The notes: a model not told the origin generated them from the sequence alone. DNA of 41,583 bases from Pseudomonadota bacterium (GCA_015486505.1 WFRP01000125.1:1-41583); one strand, 5' to 3'. Shown: positions 32,755 to 41,583, counted from the stretch's first letter. A program made the numbers and translations.

Positions 32755-33320
32755 TGGCTAGACTTTTTACCGGATTACGCTTCAGCTGCGCCCTGTTGTG
32801 CGTCTGCCTGATGCTGGTTACCCTTGACTCTCCGGCTTTTGCCGGCAAGAAGAGTAAACCGGATAATGTTACTGAACCATTAACCGCGGAAAAACTCAAA
32901 ATTCTTGATAATAAAAAAATTATATTTTCATATAAATCATTGGGGCGCAAGGATCCTTTCCGTCCTTTCATCGACTTCTCTCAGGTTGAAAGACCAATCC
33001 CAACCGATACCAGCCGCCCCCTGACCCCGTTGGAGAAGTACGCCCTGAATCAGTATCGGCTGGTCGGTATAATTCTTGCCGGAGATATGAACAATTACGC
33101 TCTGGTTGAAGATCCGGAAAATGTCGGTTATACCGTAAAGGTTGGGGATATGATCGGCAACATGAGCGGCCAGGTAAAAGAGATAAAATTTAATGAGCTC
33201 GTAATTGAAGAACCCTACCTTGATATATTCGACAGGGAGCAGATCCGTACCATATCCATCCGGCTTCGGGATCTTGAAGAAGAAAGTTATCTCCAACTGG
33301 AAAATGAAAATAGTGAGTAA
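32754..33320 (+). CDS. pilP: Type IV pilus assembly protein PilP
   Basis: PilP links the PilNO complex to the secretin PilQ. The 188-residue protein has a signal peptide ending in DSPAFA, and the PilP core is seen in GRKDPFRPFIDF, LEKYALNQYRLVGIILAG and ALVEDPENVGYTVKVGDMIG. PilP is usually a lipoprotein, but I see no convincing lipobox: the cysteines at 12, 16 and 18 lie inside the hydrophobic stretch. It may be released into the periplasm instead. It overlaps pilO by one base. Confidence 0.9.
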   Translation: MARLFTGLRFSCALLCVCLMLVTLDSPAFAGKKSKPDNVTEPLTAEKLKILDNKKIIFSYKSLGRKDPFRPFIDFSQVERPIPTDTSRPLTPLEKYALNQYRLVGIILAGDMNNYALVEDPENVGYTVKVGDMIGNMSGQVKEIKFNELVIEEPYLDIFDREQIRTISIRLRDLEEESYLQLENENSE

Positions 33321-33324
33321 AACC

Positions 33325-35094
33325 ATGATTTATACTATCCGACGAAAATTTTCGCTGGCATACTTAATCCCGGCGTTGATGTTGCTCAGTCCAGGATTTG
33401 TCAATTTCACGAATGCCGCGCCGGAATCCCCGAAATTCCCGGTATCTAACAATACAATAAGCTTTACGGCTGAACCGACAGACCACACGGTACAGTTACG
33501 TTTTGTAACAACCTCCGACAAAAAAATAAACTACAAACTTTTCACCCTTGATGCCCCGCCGCGACTGGTCATCGACTTTCCGCAAGCCACCTATATTAAA
33601 AATAATATTAATGAAGCATTGAAACATTGTGGTTTCAGCCGACTTCGGGTTTCCAGTGATATCGAAAAGGTTCGCTTTGTCCTGGATACCGAATATACCA
33701 CCCTGCCGCCCTTCACCCAGTCAGCCCGGAATCAAAAATTACTGCTGACTTTGCAACAAGCGGCTCCGGGAAGCGTCAAAACCATTGCTACCCCAGCTAA
33801 AGCCGAGAAAACTGTCGCAAAACCGGCTTTCAAGCCTGGAAACAACCCGATAAGTATCGATTTCAAGGATACTGACATTCAGAATGTCTTTCGCTTTTTG
33901 GCTGAAATCAACCACCTCAATGTGGTAATGAGTGATGATGTCTCCGGCACGGTTACCTTGCGCTTGAAAGAAGTGCCCTGGAAACAGGTGTTGAGCATAG
34001 TTTTAAAAACTCATCAGCTCGGTATGGAACGTACCGGCAATGTCGTTCGCATTGCCCCGCTCAGCGTCTTCGCCAGTGAACAGCAGGCCCTCGATGAAAA
34101 GCGTCGCGCTGAAGCTGAAAGCAAAAAAACCGATGAAGAGATCCAGGACACCGTCTTAAAGATACTTAAAGTTAATTTTGCCAACATTGATGAAGTTGCC
34201 GACAAGATTGAAAATACCATTTTGAGTGACCGCGGCACGGTCGAAACCGACCCGCGTACCAATTCTTTAATCATAACCGACATACCGGATCGCATCGCTC
34301 AGGCGGAATCCCTGTTAAGGAAACTTGACGAACCGGTCAAACAGGTGATGATTGAGGCCAAGATCGTCAAGATCGAGCGTAAATCCGTGCATGAACTGGG
34401 TGTTCAATGGGGCGGGGCCTGGGGCAAGAGCAGTAATGATCGTTACTACGGCATTAATGGTAATGATTCTATGGGTGGAACCGGTTTACCGCCGGTAACC
34501 GACGGCGGTACGGTCCCGGCAGTTCCGAGTTCTTATGCCGTCAATCTGCCGACAACCGCGGTTACCAGCGGTATCGGCCTGATTTTCGGCAAACTTGATA
34601 AATACAACCTTAACCTGAAATTGTCGGCCATGCAGGGACAGGGGCTTGCGAATATCCTCTCATCCCCGAAAGTTCTCGCCTTAAATCAGCACCCGGCCCG
34701 AATCGGCCAGGGGCAGGAGATCCCCTACCAGACGACTTCCCAGGATGGCACCACCACGGAATTTAAAAAGGCTGAACTCAGCCTGGAAGTAACCCCGACA
34801 ATAACCAATAACGGCATGGTCTCGATGGAGGTGATCGTCAGCAAGGATTCCAAAGGTGAAAATACAACCGACGGTCCCGCCATCAATACGCAGACAATTA
34901 CAACTTCTTTACTCCTCAAAGACGGGGAAACCGCGGTTGTCGGCGGGATTATCGAAAGCAACAAAACCAATGCCAATCAGAATGTGCCGGTTCTCGGAAA
35001 GATTCCGATGTTAGGCTGGCTTTTCCGGCATGACTACAAAGATTCCGACCGCAGCGAGCTGATGATTTTCATCACGCCGAGAATCATCCGGTAG
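33325..35094 (+). CDS. pilQ: Type IV pilus secretin PilQ
   Basis: PilQ forms the outer-membrane pore of the type IV pilus. From ATG 33325 the protein is 589 residues: signal peptide (about 1-31), one AMIN domain (about 47-125), STN/N0 (starting SIDFKDTDIQNVFRFL), an N1 domain (DEVADKIENTILSDRG) and the secretin core (about 330-589) with VPVLGKIPMLGWLFRHD near the C-terminus. ATG 33304, overlapping pilP, is an alternative start adding seven residues. An upstream frame to 33205 reads pilP and is rejected. One AMIN domain is fewer than in some relatives. Confidence 0.95.
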   Translation: MIYTIRRKFSLAYLIPALMLLSPGFVNFTNAAPESPKFPVSNNTISFTAEPTDHTVQLRFVTTSDKKINYKLFTLDAPPRLVIDFPQATYIKNNINEALKHCGFSRLRVSSDIEKVRFVLDTEYTTLPPFTQSARNQKLLLTLQQAAPGSVKTIATPAKAEKTVAKPAFKPGNNPISIDFKDTDIQNVFRFLAEINHLNVVMSDDVSGTVTLRLKEVPWKQVLSIVLKTHQLGMERTGNVVRIAPLSVFASEQQALDEKRRAEAESKKTDEEIQDTVLKILKVNFANIDEVADKIENTILSDRGTVETDPRTNSLIITDIPDRIAQAESLLRKLDEPVKQVMIEAKIVKIERKSVHELGVQWGGAWGKSSNDRYYGINGNDSMGGTGLPPVTDGGTVPAVPSSYAVNLPTTAVTSGIGLIFGKLDKYNLNLKLSAMQGQGLANILSSPKVLALNQHPARIGQGQEIPYQTTSQDGTTTEFKKAELSLEVTPTITNNGMVSMEVIVSKDSKGENTTDGPAINTQTITTSLLLKDGETAVVGGIIESNKTNANQNVPVLGKIPMLGWLFRHDYKDSDRSELMIFITPRIIR

Positions 35095-35103
35095 AAGCCG
35101 AGC

Positions 35104-35250
35104 CTAGGAGGTTGTCCGAGAATAGGATTTTTTTCTCAGATCAAGGCATTTTTTGACAATAAGCGCAGACATACACCTAGTATTTCGAGCATTATTTTCA
35201 AAAAATAACGCAGAGATGGGGAAAAAAGACGTTCTCGGACAGCCTCCTAG
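35104..35250. mobile_element. 147-bp inverted-repeat element (MITE-like)
   Basis: The left end CTAGGAGGTTGTCCGAGAAT and right end CTAGGAGGCTGTCCGAGAAC (reverse complement) match at 18 of 20 bases. The interior is AT-rich and non-coding. It starts 9 bases after the pilQ stop and ends just before the stop codon of the ATPase gene. Only one copy is visible; long perfect ends without a transposase suggest a non-autonomous transposon. Confidence 0.75.
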
Positions 35251-35251
35251 A

Positions 35252-36499
35252 TCACAAATAGTTAACCGGCAATTGGATAACCTTATCCGTCAACAGCTCA
35301 ACCCGACGACCCCGATTAACCAGGATTCCTAAATTTGCGCCCGTATCACTAATGAAATTTTTCAACCCTCGTAAATCCCGTCTCCGATTTATGGTTGAAC
35401 TCAGTTTTATTTCAACTGGAATCAGGCCGTTTACCCCATCAATAACCAAGTCAACCTCGGATTTATCGATCGTTCGGTAGTATGTATACTCCAAGCCGGT
35501 CGCCATGGTTGACTGCAAACCTCTTATAATCTCTTCAATAACAAAAGCTTCGAAAGAAAACCCGGCGACCGGGTGGATAAGCAAAGAATCAAGATCCCTG
35601 ATTTTGAGAAAACTATGCAGTAATCCCTGATCTCGAAAAAATCCTTTCTTTGCCTTTTGGATTTTTTTTAATTTATTTTTGCTGAATGGCAGTAAATTTC
35701 GCCAGATAAAAGTCTGGTGAATAATATCCAAGTAGTCTTTGACCGTGGTCACACTCACTTCTAGTGCCCGGGCAATCTCACTCATATTTAATTGATGGCC
35801 GGAAAACTGAGCCAACAGAGTCATAAACCTTCTAAAACTATGCATATTCAGTCGCGGAAACAACCCCCTGATATCCCGACTGATATAATCTTTAATATAG
35901 TTCTCCTGCCATTGCTCATAAAAACCGGGATGCCGCTCACCCACAATCAAGGGCTCAGGAAAACCGCCCTTAAACCAGACATTCATACTTTCGACCAGAC
36001 TTATTTTGCTCGTAAGAGATAAGAAATCTTTATTATCACTATCAGGGCCATTTGCAATTAACAAGTGATAGATATCCGGAATTCTCTTCTCGTAGTATTC
36101 GCACTGTTTAAATGGCCACATTTCTACAGTAACTATGCGTCCGGCCAGACTTTCACTTATTCCTTTAGCAATTTCCGGAGAGCTTGAACCTGTTAGAATA
36201 AATCGGCCTTTTTTCTGGCGATCCTGATCTATAACACCGCGCAAAATCTGAAAGAGTTCAGGATACTGCTGCGCTTCATCAATAATAACTCCAGCACTAT
36301 TGAGAGCAAAAAATGCCACCGGATCACTACTTATCAGTTGATAGTCATCCGGGCTTTCAAGATCATAATATCGCCATTCCGGCCGCATTTGCCGCACCAA
36401 AGTCGATTTTCCACATTGCCGGGGTCCGACAACCGCCACCACCGGAAACATCTCCAGTAGATGGTTGATTTTACCCTCTATAATTCGCGCTTTACCCAT
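35252..36499 (-). CDS. AAA ATPase of the AAA_14/DUF4143 family
   Basis: This 415-residue protein has Walker A GPRQCGKST (residues 25-33) and Walker B VIIDEAQ (Asp74, Glu75), followed by ILTGSSSPEIAKG (sensor 1). The C-terminal DUF4143 half includes a winged-helix-like stretch (MSEIARALEVSVTTVKDYL) and a nuclease-like motif EVDLVIDG...PVEIK near residues 350-370. Family members are widespread, patchy accessory genes of unknown role. There is no ribosome-binding site before ATG 36499, and the promoter lies only about 9 bases upstream. It is flanked by an inverted-repeat element and a repeat-poor gap, which suggests recent acquisition. Confidence 0.85.
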   Translation of the reverse strand: MGKARIIEGKINHLLEMFPVVAVVGPRQCGKSTLVRQMRPEWRYYDLESPDDYQLISSDPVAFFALNSAGVIIDEAQQYPELFQILRGVIDQDRQKKGRFILTGSSSPEIAKGISESLAGRIVTVEMWPFKQCEYYEKRIPDIYHLLIANGPDSDNKDFLSLTSKISLVESMNVWFKGGFPEPLIVGERHPGFYEQWQENYIKDYISRDIRGLFPRLNMHSFRRFMTLLAQFSGHQLNMSEIARALEVSVTTVKDYLDIIHQTFIWRNLLPFSKNKLKKIQKAKKGFFRDQGLLHSFLKIRDLDSLLIHPVAGFSFEAFVIEEIIRGLQSTMATGLEYTYYRTIDKSEVDLVIDGVNGLIPVEIKLSSTINRRRDLRGLKNFISDTGANLGILVNRGRRVELLTDKVIQLPVNYL

Positions 36500-36508
36500 G
36501 ATATTTAA

Positions 36509-36537
36509 ACTCTACACCTAATATCAATGGTTGTCAA
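36509..36537 (-). promoter_or_regulatory. Promoter for the AAA_14 ATPase, likely leaderless mRNA
   Basis: On the minus strand TTGACA (36537-36532) and TAGAGT (36514-36509) are 17 bases apart. The ATG follows nine bases after the -10 box, so transcription would start at or just before the start codon. Confidence 0.65.
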
Positions 36538-36700
36538 ATAATAGTTTAAAAATAACTTATTGAATAAAACATATTAGTGCCGGCGCGAAGCAAAAGGCGG
36601 CGTTCTCGATATTCGTCGAAGCTCAAAGCCGTTTATCTATTTTGCGTTTCCCGGCAAAGGTAAAACTTGACCCCTACTACCTACACACCCAAAACGAATA
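36538..36700. other. Intergenic stretch with no gene seen
   Basis: No supported frame. The stretch includes GTAAAACTTGACCCCTAC near 36660, a sequence type often seen at edges of decayed transposons, but nothing here proves that. Confidence 0.3.
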
Positions 36701-36703
36701 AAA

Positions 36704-36743
36704 AAAGGGTGTTGGTGTTCCGCTTGGGACACCAACACCCTTT
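36704..36743 (-). terminator. Intrinsic terminator after the large secreted protein gene
   Basis: A perfect 15-bp stem (AAAGGGTGTTGGTGT with its complement) has a 10-base loop and, on the minus strand, a T-run at its far side. It lies 35 bases past the stop at 36778. Confidence 0.9.
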
Positions 36744-36777
36744 AATTGTATGTTCTATAGCAAAAAAGCTCCTTGAG

Positions 36778-39700
36778 CTACTGCAATCTGACTCCACTCA
36801 CCGGCGCATCTTCAAGAACCACACCGTCAACGACACAGGTGTAGGTCCCGGAAAATTTATCCGCAGTCAGAGACGTAATATTGTAGGTATAGTTGTAAAT
36901 TCTACCGTTATAAGGCAGACTGAAAGTCATAACATAACCTGAAGCATCAGTCCCATAAAACAATTGCACATTATATCCCGGCCAGACAGCACTGATGTTG
37001 CCATTGCCGTCTTCAGTCACCACCAGGTTGGTCGGATGAACTCGTTTGACGCCATAGTACTCCGAGGTTACCTGCCAGGTTCCGGCAAGTGAATTTATAT
37101 GCAATGACTGCATCTCCAACAGGCCTTTATTGAAATCAAAGGGCCCGCTGGTGGAGGCATCTTTGACATAGGTCCCCATATAGAGCGTTCCGGGCATATA
37201 TTTGAAATCGGAAGCATTATTAAAAGGCTCATTATCCGGCGGAGTAATAATAATGTCGCCAAAGTGAAAATCATCATCGCCGCTATCGACTTTCTCACCC
37301 TGACACTGAGTACAGCCCAGCTCCCGGAAATCAACCTGACTTAAATCAAGCTTCATACCCGGGGCGGCTCCGGCCTTGTACCAGAGATTCTGCCAGCCAA
37401 ATACAGCGTTGTAAGGAAACAACTTCAAGCTCCCATCGGGCGTAAGAGCGTAGATATCTCCCTGAGAAAGCGGATCGTGGGAAAAGAGGACAAAAAGCTG
37501 CCCGGAGGCCTCGGTGGAGGCACTGACCGAAACTTTGTAGTCTATATCCGCAGTATATGTATCATAATCCGCCACGACGAAATCGGCATTGGCGACTCCT
37601 TTGAGCAGAACAACATACTGAGTCCCCCAATCGATTTCCTCGGGCGGAATATTTGCCAGATCCTGCACCGGCCCGACATTAAAATATAATCCATCTTCAA
37701 GGTAACCCGAAGAGACTGGCTTAAAGGTTACCTGACAGGTCAGGGAGCCACCTGATGCCCTGATAATATCGCCGGCCGCAATGCCACTGACACTGTAGGA
37801 GTCGGTTCCGGTAACTGCGCCTTTAACCTGTATATCCTCAACCGAACTATTGGTGATAGTCACATTTAAAACAGTATTACTGCCAACGTCACTATTGGGA
37901 AATTCAAGGGTTGTCGGTGACACGTCAATATCGACACCGGAACCCTGCATAATAATTTCCTGAGGCGGCAGATCGTGATTGAACAGAAGCCTGAGAATCC
38001 CGCTGAAATCACCCACAGACACCGGGGTAAATGTCACAATTCCAACCGTACTCATCCCGGCCGCCAGTGTACCATTGCTGATACCTTCAACCGCGAAAAG
38101 TGCGCCCGGAAGATCAACCCCGACGATTTCCAAATCAACATTGCCGGTGTTGGTCACAACCAGGGTTTCAGTTTTAGTTGTCCCCAAAGCTGTATTGCCA
38201 AAGGCAAAGGATTGCGGCGCCACGCTGATCGCGGGAGCCGAGATATCAACCCCGGAGCCCTTCAGTTTAATATCAGAGGTCACAACTCCCTGGTCATAAA
38301 GAACCCGCAGGGTTATATCATAATCCTGCTCCAGTAACGGCGTAAACGTAACCAACGCATCCAGCACTCCGTATGCCGGAATACTGCCAGGAATGCCACT
38401 GACAGCAAAGACCCCTTCCGGAAGATCTACGGCGCTAATATTAACGGCAACAGCCCCATTATTAATAAAACGCAGATTAGCACTCTTGCTGTTGCCAATA
38501 TTACAGCGACCCAAGTTTATTTCATCACTAACTTCAATGACATTATCAACATTATAAACACCAACTCCGCTTAATTTAATTTCCGAAGACGGCACACCAT
38601 GCTCGTACAAAACCCGTAAAGTGCTGTTATAAACCCGCGGCAATTTCGGTGAAAAAGTTGCTGTAACATTCAAAGTACCATACACCGGAATTGTCGCCGG
38701 CAGGCCGCTGACCTTAAATCCGGCACCATCCGGTAAATCAATTGCGGTAATCACCAGATCAACATTGCCGGTATTGGTAAAGACAAGATTGGCACTCTTA
38801 TCTTCTCCAACTGCGACATTGCCAAAACTGATATCACCGGGCGGAGTCACGGAAGCGATAATATTCCCGCGGCCGACCCCGCTCAAATCTATCTGTAACG
38901 GCGCCACCCCGTCAGCAAAAAATACCATAAGGGTACCAGAATATGACCGCGGCTGCGTCGGTGTAAAGGTAACCAAAGCTACGAAACTGGTTCCGGCTTT
39001 AATAGTACCGGACATACCCGTAACCGCAAAACCTTCCGGCACAATCGTTTCCCCAAACGTAACATCGTCTTTACCGGTATTGGTAAATGTGAGGATTTCA
39101 GTTGCAGACTCGCCAATATTTACGTTTCCATAAGGGTAAGACTTGGGAGATACGTCAACTTTCACATCAGGAGTAACCACCGGCGGCGTGGGCACAGCAG
39201 CTCCCTGGAGATTAACCGCAAGATTGGTAGCATCGGAATAAATGGTGAAACTGCCGAGAAAGGTACCGGTCGCTTCCGGTTTAAATTCGATATAAAGGTT
39301 GTAAGTCGCTCCCGGCACCAGATCAATCGTTTTACCATCGGCCTCAGAGCCTAATTCCCCAGGCAATCCGACATAAACATAGGGTGACTCCAGCGGCGTC
39401 ACATAATCAATTTTTATCGTACTGTCACCGGTATTTTTCATTTTGACCGTTAACGTGGACACTTCCCCCGTCTGCAACGAAGCAAAATCAAGCAACGGCG
39501 GAACCAACGGCGTATTATCATCATGGAGAAGGATAAGTTGGGGTTGCCCCATAGTCAAACGCTGACCATAAATATCAGAATTGGTCGTATTGAGATTACG
39601 GGCATCTTTCCAGACGGACAAAAACTGATGACTACCTGAATTGTAAGCCGTAACCGGATTATACTGGTTTGCCGGTTCGGTGCAAACCGCGTAATTATCC

Positions 39701-41268
39701 CCGCGCAGACTCCCTTCGGAGTCAACATACTGACCATAAATATCCAGATTTTCCAGGGAAACCTGAGAGTTTCGGCCATCCTGCCAGGTTACAAAAAAGC
39801 GCTGGTTAGTGGGATCAATCGCAACTTGAGGTCGGGTCTGATTGGAGTTAAGAATATTCTCATCCTGAGTTCCATCATTGTTGGTATCCTGAAAACTTAT
39901 TGCTATATTACCAGCATAAAGTCCACCTCCGGAATAGAGCAGTTGCCCAAAAATCTTGCTGTGGATTCCATCACCGGATCCATCATCATGTTTATCACGG
40001 TCTTCCCAGGCGACGAGAAACTTGCGATGGGTTGAGTCGTAACCGGCCGCGGGATAATAGCTTGACGCCCCTGAACTATAATCAATCCATTGGGTATAGA
40101 CCACGGATTTATCGATATTTTTATCAAAAATAGCGTAAACATGAACATTCTTATCCGTATCTTCAACTTCACTCAACTCTTCATCTGACACAACGTTATC
40201 TACCAGATTACTGGTCAGAAGTTTTTCACCTTTAACCCCCTCCCAGACAATTAGGGTCTCGGGTGAACTATCGTCGCAGACAACTTTAACATTATTTATA
40301 TCAGTAAAATACTCATATGTGTAGGTAGCGGTGCCCCTGGTTGCGTCTGTCTCATCCAAAGTCCAAGAAATAAGGCGCACTGTACGCACAGCCGGATTTT
40401 TAACACTATTACGAAGTATATCAACACTTTGAATAGCTCCAGTACCTGCCGCCACAACGCCATACGCGACAAAGTTGCTATCCCCAAAAAAGTACTCGCC
40501 TGTAGTCCACTCATTTGTAGTTTTAGGTTTCACCTTCTCCTTTACCCTCTGCAGTTCATCCCGGCTTTCAACCCAGGTCACCCAGAACTGATCGCGGACA
40601 TTGTCAAAGGCAATCGCCGGAAGTTTTCTTGATCTCAGATTATCGCTATCAATCGAAGTATAGGTGAAAGGATAGCCTAAGGGCGCGGCATTGGTCGGAT
40701 CAGATTGAAACGTAAAACCGGAAGAGCAATCCCCGGCTAGCTTAGAGACATCGAGAATGTCATAGTAGACATAGCCTTCTGCTGTAGCGCCTCGGGTATC
40801 CTGCCAGGCGATCATAATTTTGTCGGTTCCGGTAACTTGCGGATCAGCATCAGGTCGATTACGGTAGGCAAGCACCGGTACCGTCTGGTTGCCGGTTTGC
40901 GTTGAAATCGCAATTTCATCACCACAGTAACTGCCGTCACCATTGATAAATCGACCGTAGATATCAGCCCCTGTGGTACTCCAGTTACGCCAGTCTTCCC
41001 AGACGACAAACCATTTATTTTTATCCGGCAGGGCAATCACGCTCGGATTTTGCTGATCATCACCGAGCAGGGTCGCGGTATCCGGGGCAGTGGCGCCGTT
41101 GACAATTGAAATCGGGATATTCGGGCCTTCATTCGCTGCCTGTAAAGGGACCGCAAAACTCAAAACCATTGTCACCAACAACAAGAAAGTCAAAGCAAAA
41201 CAGCACATCGAACTATAGTTCTTACAGTTCTGCATTGATGCCTTAATCGTACCGGTTGACTCCATCAT
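36778..41268 (-). CDS. Large secreted protein: predicted beta-propeller plus six choice-of-anchor-D-like modules
   Basis: The 1496-residue product has a signal peptide (about 15-44, ending PLQAA). Residues about 50-570 contain seven repeats of a hydrophobic-W-x-x-x-R type motif (VVWEDWR, IAWQDTR, VTWVESR, IVWEGVK, VAWEDRD, VTWQDGR, SVWKDAR), often followed by DIYGQ; this suggests a seven-bladed propeller. Six Ig-like modules of about 100 residues follow (about 575-1220), each with a FGN-x-x-x-G start and a FTNTG-like core, resembling ASPM/SPD2/Hydin or choice-of-anchor-D domains. The C-terminus has a CTQC pair near 1310 and a roughly 100-residue beta-rich domain starting LAGTWQVTSEYYG. No sorting signal is visible. 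AAGGGGG lies three or six bases before two adjacent ATGs; the second (41265) has the better spacing. Function is unknown; adhesion or surface binding is a guess. Confidence 0.85.
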   Translation of the reverse strand: MMESTGTIKASMQNCKNYSSMCCFALTFLLLVTMVLSFAVPLQAANEGPNIPISIVNGATAPDTATLLGDDQQNPSVIALPDKNKWFVVWEDWRNWSTTGADIYGRFINGDGSYCGDEIAISTQTGNQTVPVLAYRNRPDADPQVTGTDKIMIAWQDTRGATAEGYVYYDILDVSKLAGDCSSGFTFQSDPTNAAPLGYPFTYTSIDSDNLRSRKLPAIAFDNVRDQFWVTWVESRDELQRVKEKVKPKTTNEWTTGEYFFGDSNFVAYGVVAAGTGAIQSVDILRNSVKNPAVRTVRLISWTLDETDATRGTATYTYEYFTDINNVKVVCDDSSPETLIVWEGVKGEKLLTSNLVDNVVSDEELSEVEDTDKNVHVYAIFDKNIDKSVVYTQWIDYSSGASSYYPAAGYDSTHRKFLVAWEDRDKHDDGSGDGIHSKIFGQLLYSGGGLYAGNIAISFQDTNNDGTQDENILNSNQTRPQVAIDPTNQRFFVTWQDGRNSQVSLENLDIYGQYVDSEGSLRGDNYAVCTEPANQYNPVTAYNSGSHQFLSVWKDARNLNTTNSDIYGQRLTMGQPQLILLHDDNTPLVPPLLDFASLQTGEVSTLTVKMKNTGDSTIKIDYVTPLESPYVYVGLPGELGSEADGKTIDLVPGATYNLYIEFKPEATGTFLGSFTIYSDATNLAVNLQGAAVPTPPVVTPDVKVDVSPKSYPYGNVNIGESATEILTFTNTGKDDVTFGETIVPEGFAVTGMSGTIKAGTSFVALVTFTPTQPRSYSGTLMVFFADGVAPLQIDLSGVGRGNIIASVTPPGDISFGNVAVGEDKSANLVFTNTGNVDLVITAIDLPDGAGFKVSGLPATIPVYGTLNVTATFSPKLPRVYNSTLRVLYEHGVPSSEIKLSGVGVYNVDNVIEVSDEINLGRCNIGNSKSANLRFINNGAVAVNISAVDLPEGVFAVSGIPGSIPAYGVLDALVTFTPLLEQDYDITLRVLYDQGVVTSDIKLKGSGVDISAPAISVAPQSFAFGNTALGTTKTETLVVTNTGNVDLEIVGVDLPGALFAVEGISNGTLAAGMSTVGIVTFTPVSVGDFSGILRLLFNHDLPPQEIIMQGSGVDIDVSPTTLEFPNSDVGSNTVLNVTITNSSVEDIQVKGAVTGTDSYSVSGIAAGDIIRASGGSLTCQVTFKPVSSGYLEDGLYFNVGPVQDLANIPPEEIDWGTQYVVLLKGVANADFVVADYDTYTADIDYKVSVSASTEASGQLFVLFSHDPLSQGDIYALTPDGSLKLFPYNAVFGWQNLWYKAGAAPGMKLDLSQVDFRELGCTQCQGEKVDSGDDDFHFGDIIITPPDNEPFNNASDFKYMPGTLYMGTYVKDASTSGPFDFNKGLLEMQSLHINSLAGTWQVTSEYYGVKRVHPTNLVVTEDGNGNISAVWPGYNVQLFYGTDASGYVMTFSLPYNGRIYNYTYNITSLTADKFSGTYTCVVDGVVLEDAPVSGVRLQ

Positions 41269-41322
41269 AATCCCCCTTCAACGGACCTGCCGTATCTGTA
41301 GATATTTCACCCATCTGCGTCT

Positions 41323-41380
41323 ATCTGTGTTCATCTGTGGTTAAAAAAGGAACCACAGATGAACACAGATGAACACAGAT
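41323..41380. repeat. Perfect 20-bp inverted repeat of the ACCACAGATGAACACAGAT type
   Basis: The arm ATCTGTGTTCATCTGTGGTT (41323-41342) is followed by an 8-base spacer and its perfect complement (41351-41370), then one more GAACACAGAT unit. A degenerate relative is at 14053-14133. It lies in the upstream region of the large secreted protein gene. Confidence 0.85.
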
Positions 41381-41406
41381 GAAAATCATTTATCTTATTT
41401 ATATTA

Positions 41407-41583
41407 GTAACTATTCAGCCACCCCCCCCACCTTCTGGAGGGGACGGGGGTGGTTTTTCGTAAGCGGTTGCGGAAACGATTTCGTTGTTTTTCCCAGCGA
41501 GCGGGAGCCCATCAGCATTGCAACTGTTTGAGCGTAAGCGAGTTTTGCAAGGCGGGCGCAGCGAGCGTAAGGAAAAACAGAAA
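41407..41583. mobile_element. T element, cut by the window end
   Basis: It begins GTAACTATTCAGCC and then matches the 246-bp copy at 11889-12134 in reverse orientation, including GCGGGCGCAGCGAGCGTAAG. The C8 run at 41422-41429 corresponds to the G12 run of the other copy. The far end lies outside the window. Confidence 0.8.

Overview
The window looks like chromosomal DNA of a Gram-negative bacterium from the former Deltaproteobacteria, most likely a Geobacter/Desulfuromonas-like lineage. The reasons are the gene order ilvB-ilvN-ilvC-psd-pssA-leuA-leuC-leuD-asd, rplM-rpsI-argC, carD next to a PIN/TRAM protein and a fused ispDF, a Tol-Pal set, and a pilMNOPQ type IV pilus cluster. The lineage is inferred from gene content and order only.

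Layout: (1) 1-5137, plus strand: end of a cobalamin lower-ligand cluster (cobS cut by the window edge, a CobC-like phosphatase, an archaeal/cyanobacterial-type CobT), with rlpA, a sugar-kinase-like phosphotransferase and a ferredoxin-nitroreductase fusion. (2) 5485-17697, minus strand: a flavodoxin, then a long amino-acid and phospholipid block read right to left (argC, ilvB, ilvN, ilvC, psd, pssA, leuA, leuC, leuD, asd). leuB is not in its usual place between leuD and asd. (3) 17793-22562: rpsI, rplM, bioF, bioB (minus), rlmE (plus), prepilin peptidase (minus). (4) 22958-30190, plus: carD, PIN/TRAM protein, ispDF, tolA-like, tolB, pal, cpoB. (5) 30475-35094, plus: pilM, pilN, pilO, pilP, pilQ. 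(6) 35104-41583: a small inverted-repeat element, an AAA/DUF4143 ATPase and a 1496-residue secreted multidomain protein (both minus), then more repeats.

The most striking feature is the non-coding repeat load. A structured repeat of about 115-153 bp (called R here) occurs ten times between 5.1 and 30.4 kb, always between genes, on both strands, twice as head-to-tail pairs that share a CTAA junction. R copies are built from two interchangeable middle and two interchangeable 3' modules, found in all four combinations. Two copies supply the stop codon of a gene (leuA, psd) and one abuts the leuC ribosome-binding site; three copies split tolB, pal, cpoB and pilM from each other. A second family with 14-bp ends GTAACTATTCAGCC (T elements) is present in a 72-bp form, a 246-bp form and a form cut by the window end. 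A third element of 147 bp with 20-bp ends lies between pilQ and the ATPase gene. Degenerate AACCACAGATGAACACAGAT repeats occur at 14.05 and 41.3 kb.

Together the genes cover envelope maintenance (RlpA, Tol-Pal, type IV pilus), branched-chain amino acid, arginine, biotin, isoprenoid, phosphatidylethanolamine and cobalamin synthesis, and ribosome assembly. I see no tRNA, rRNA, CRISPR array, prophage or intact transposase.
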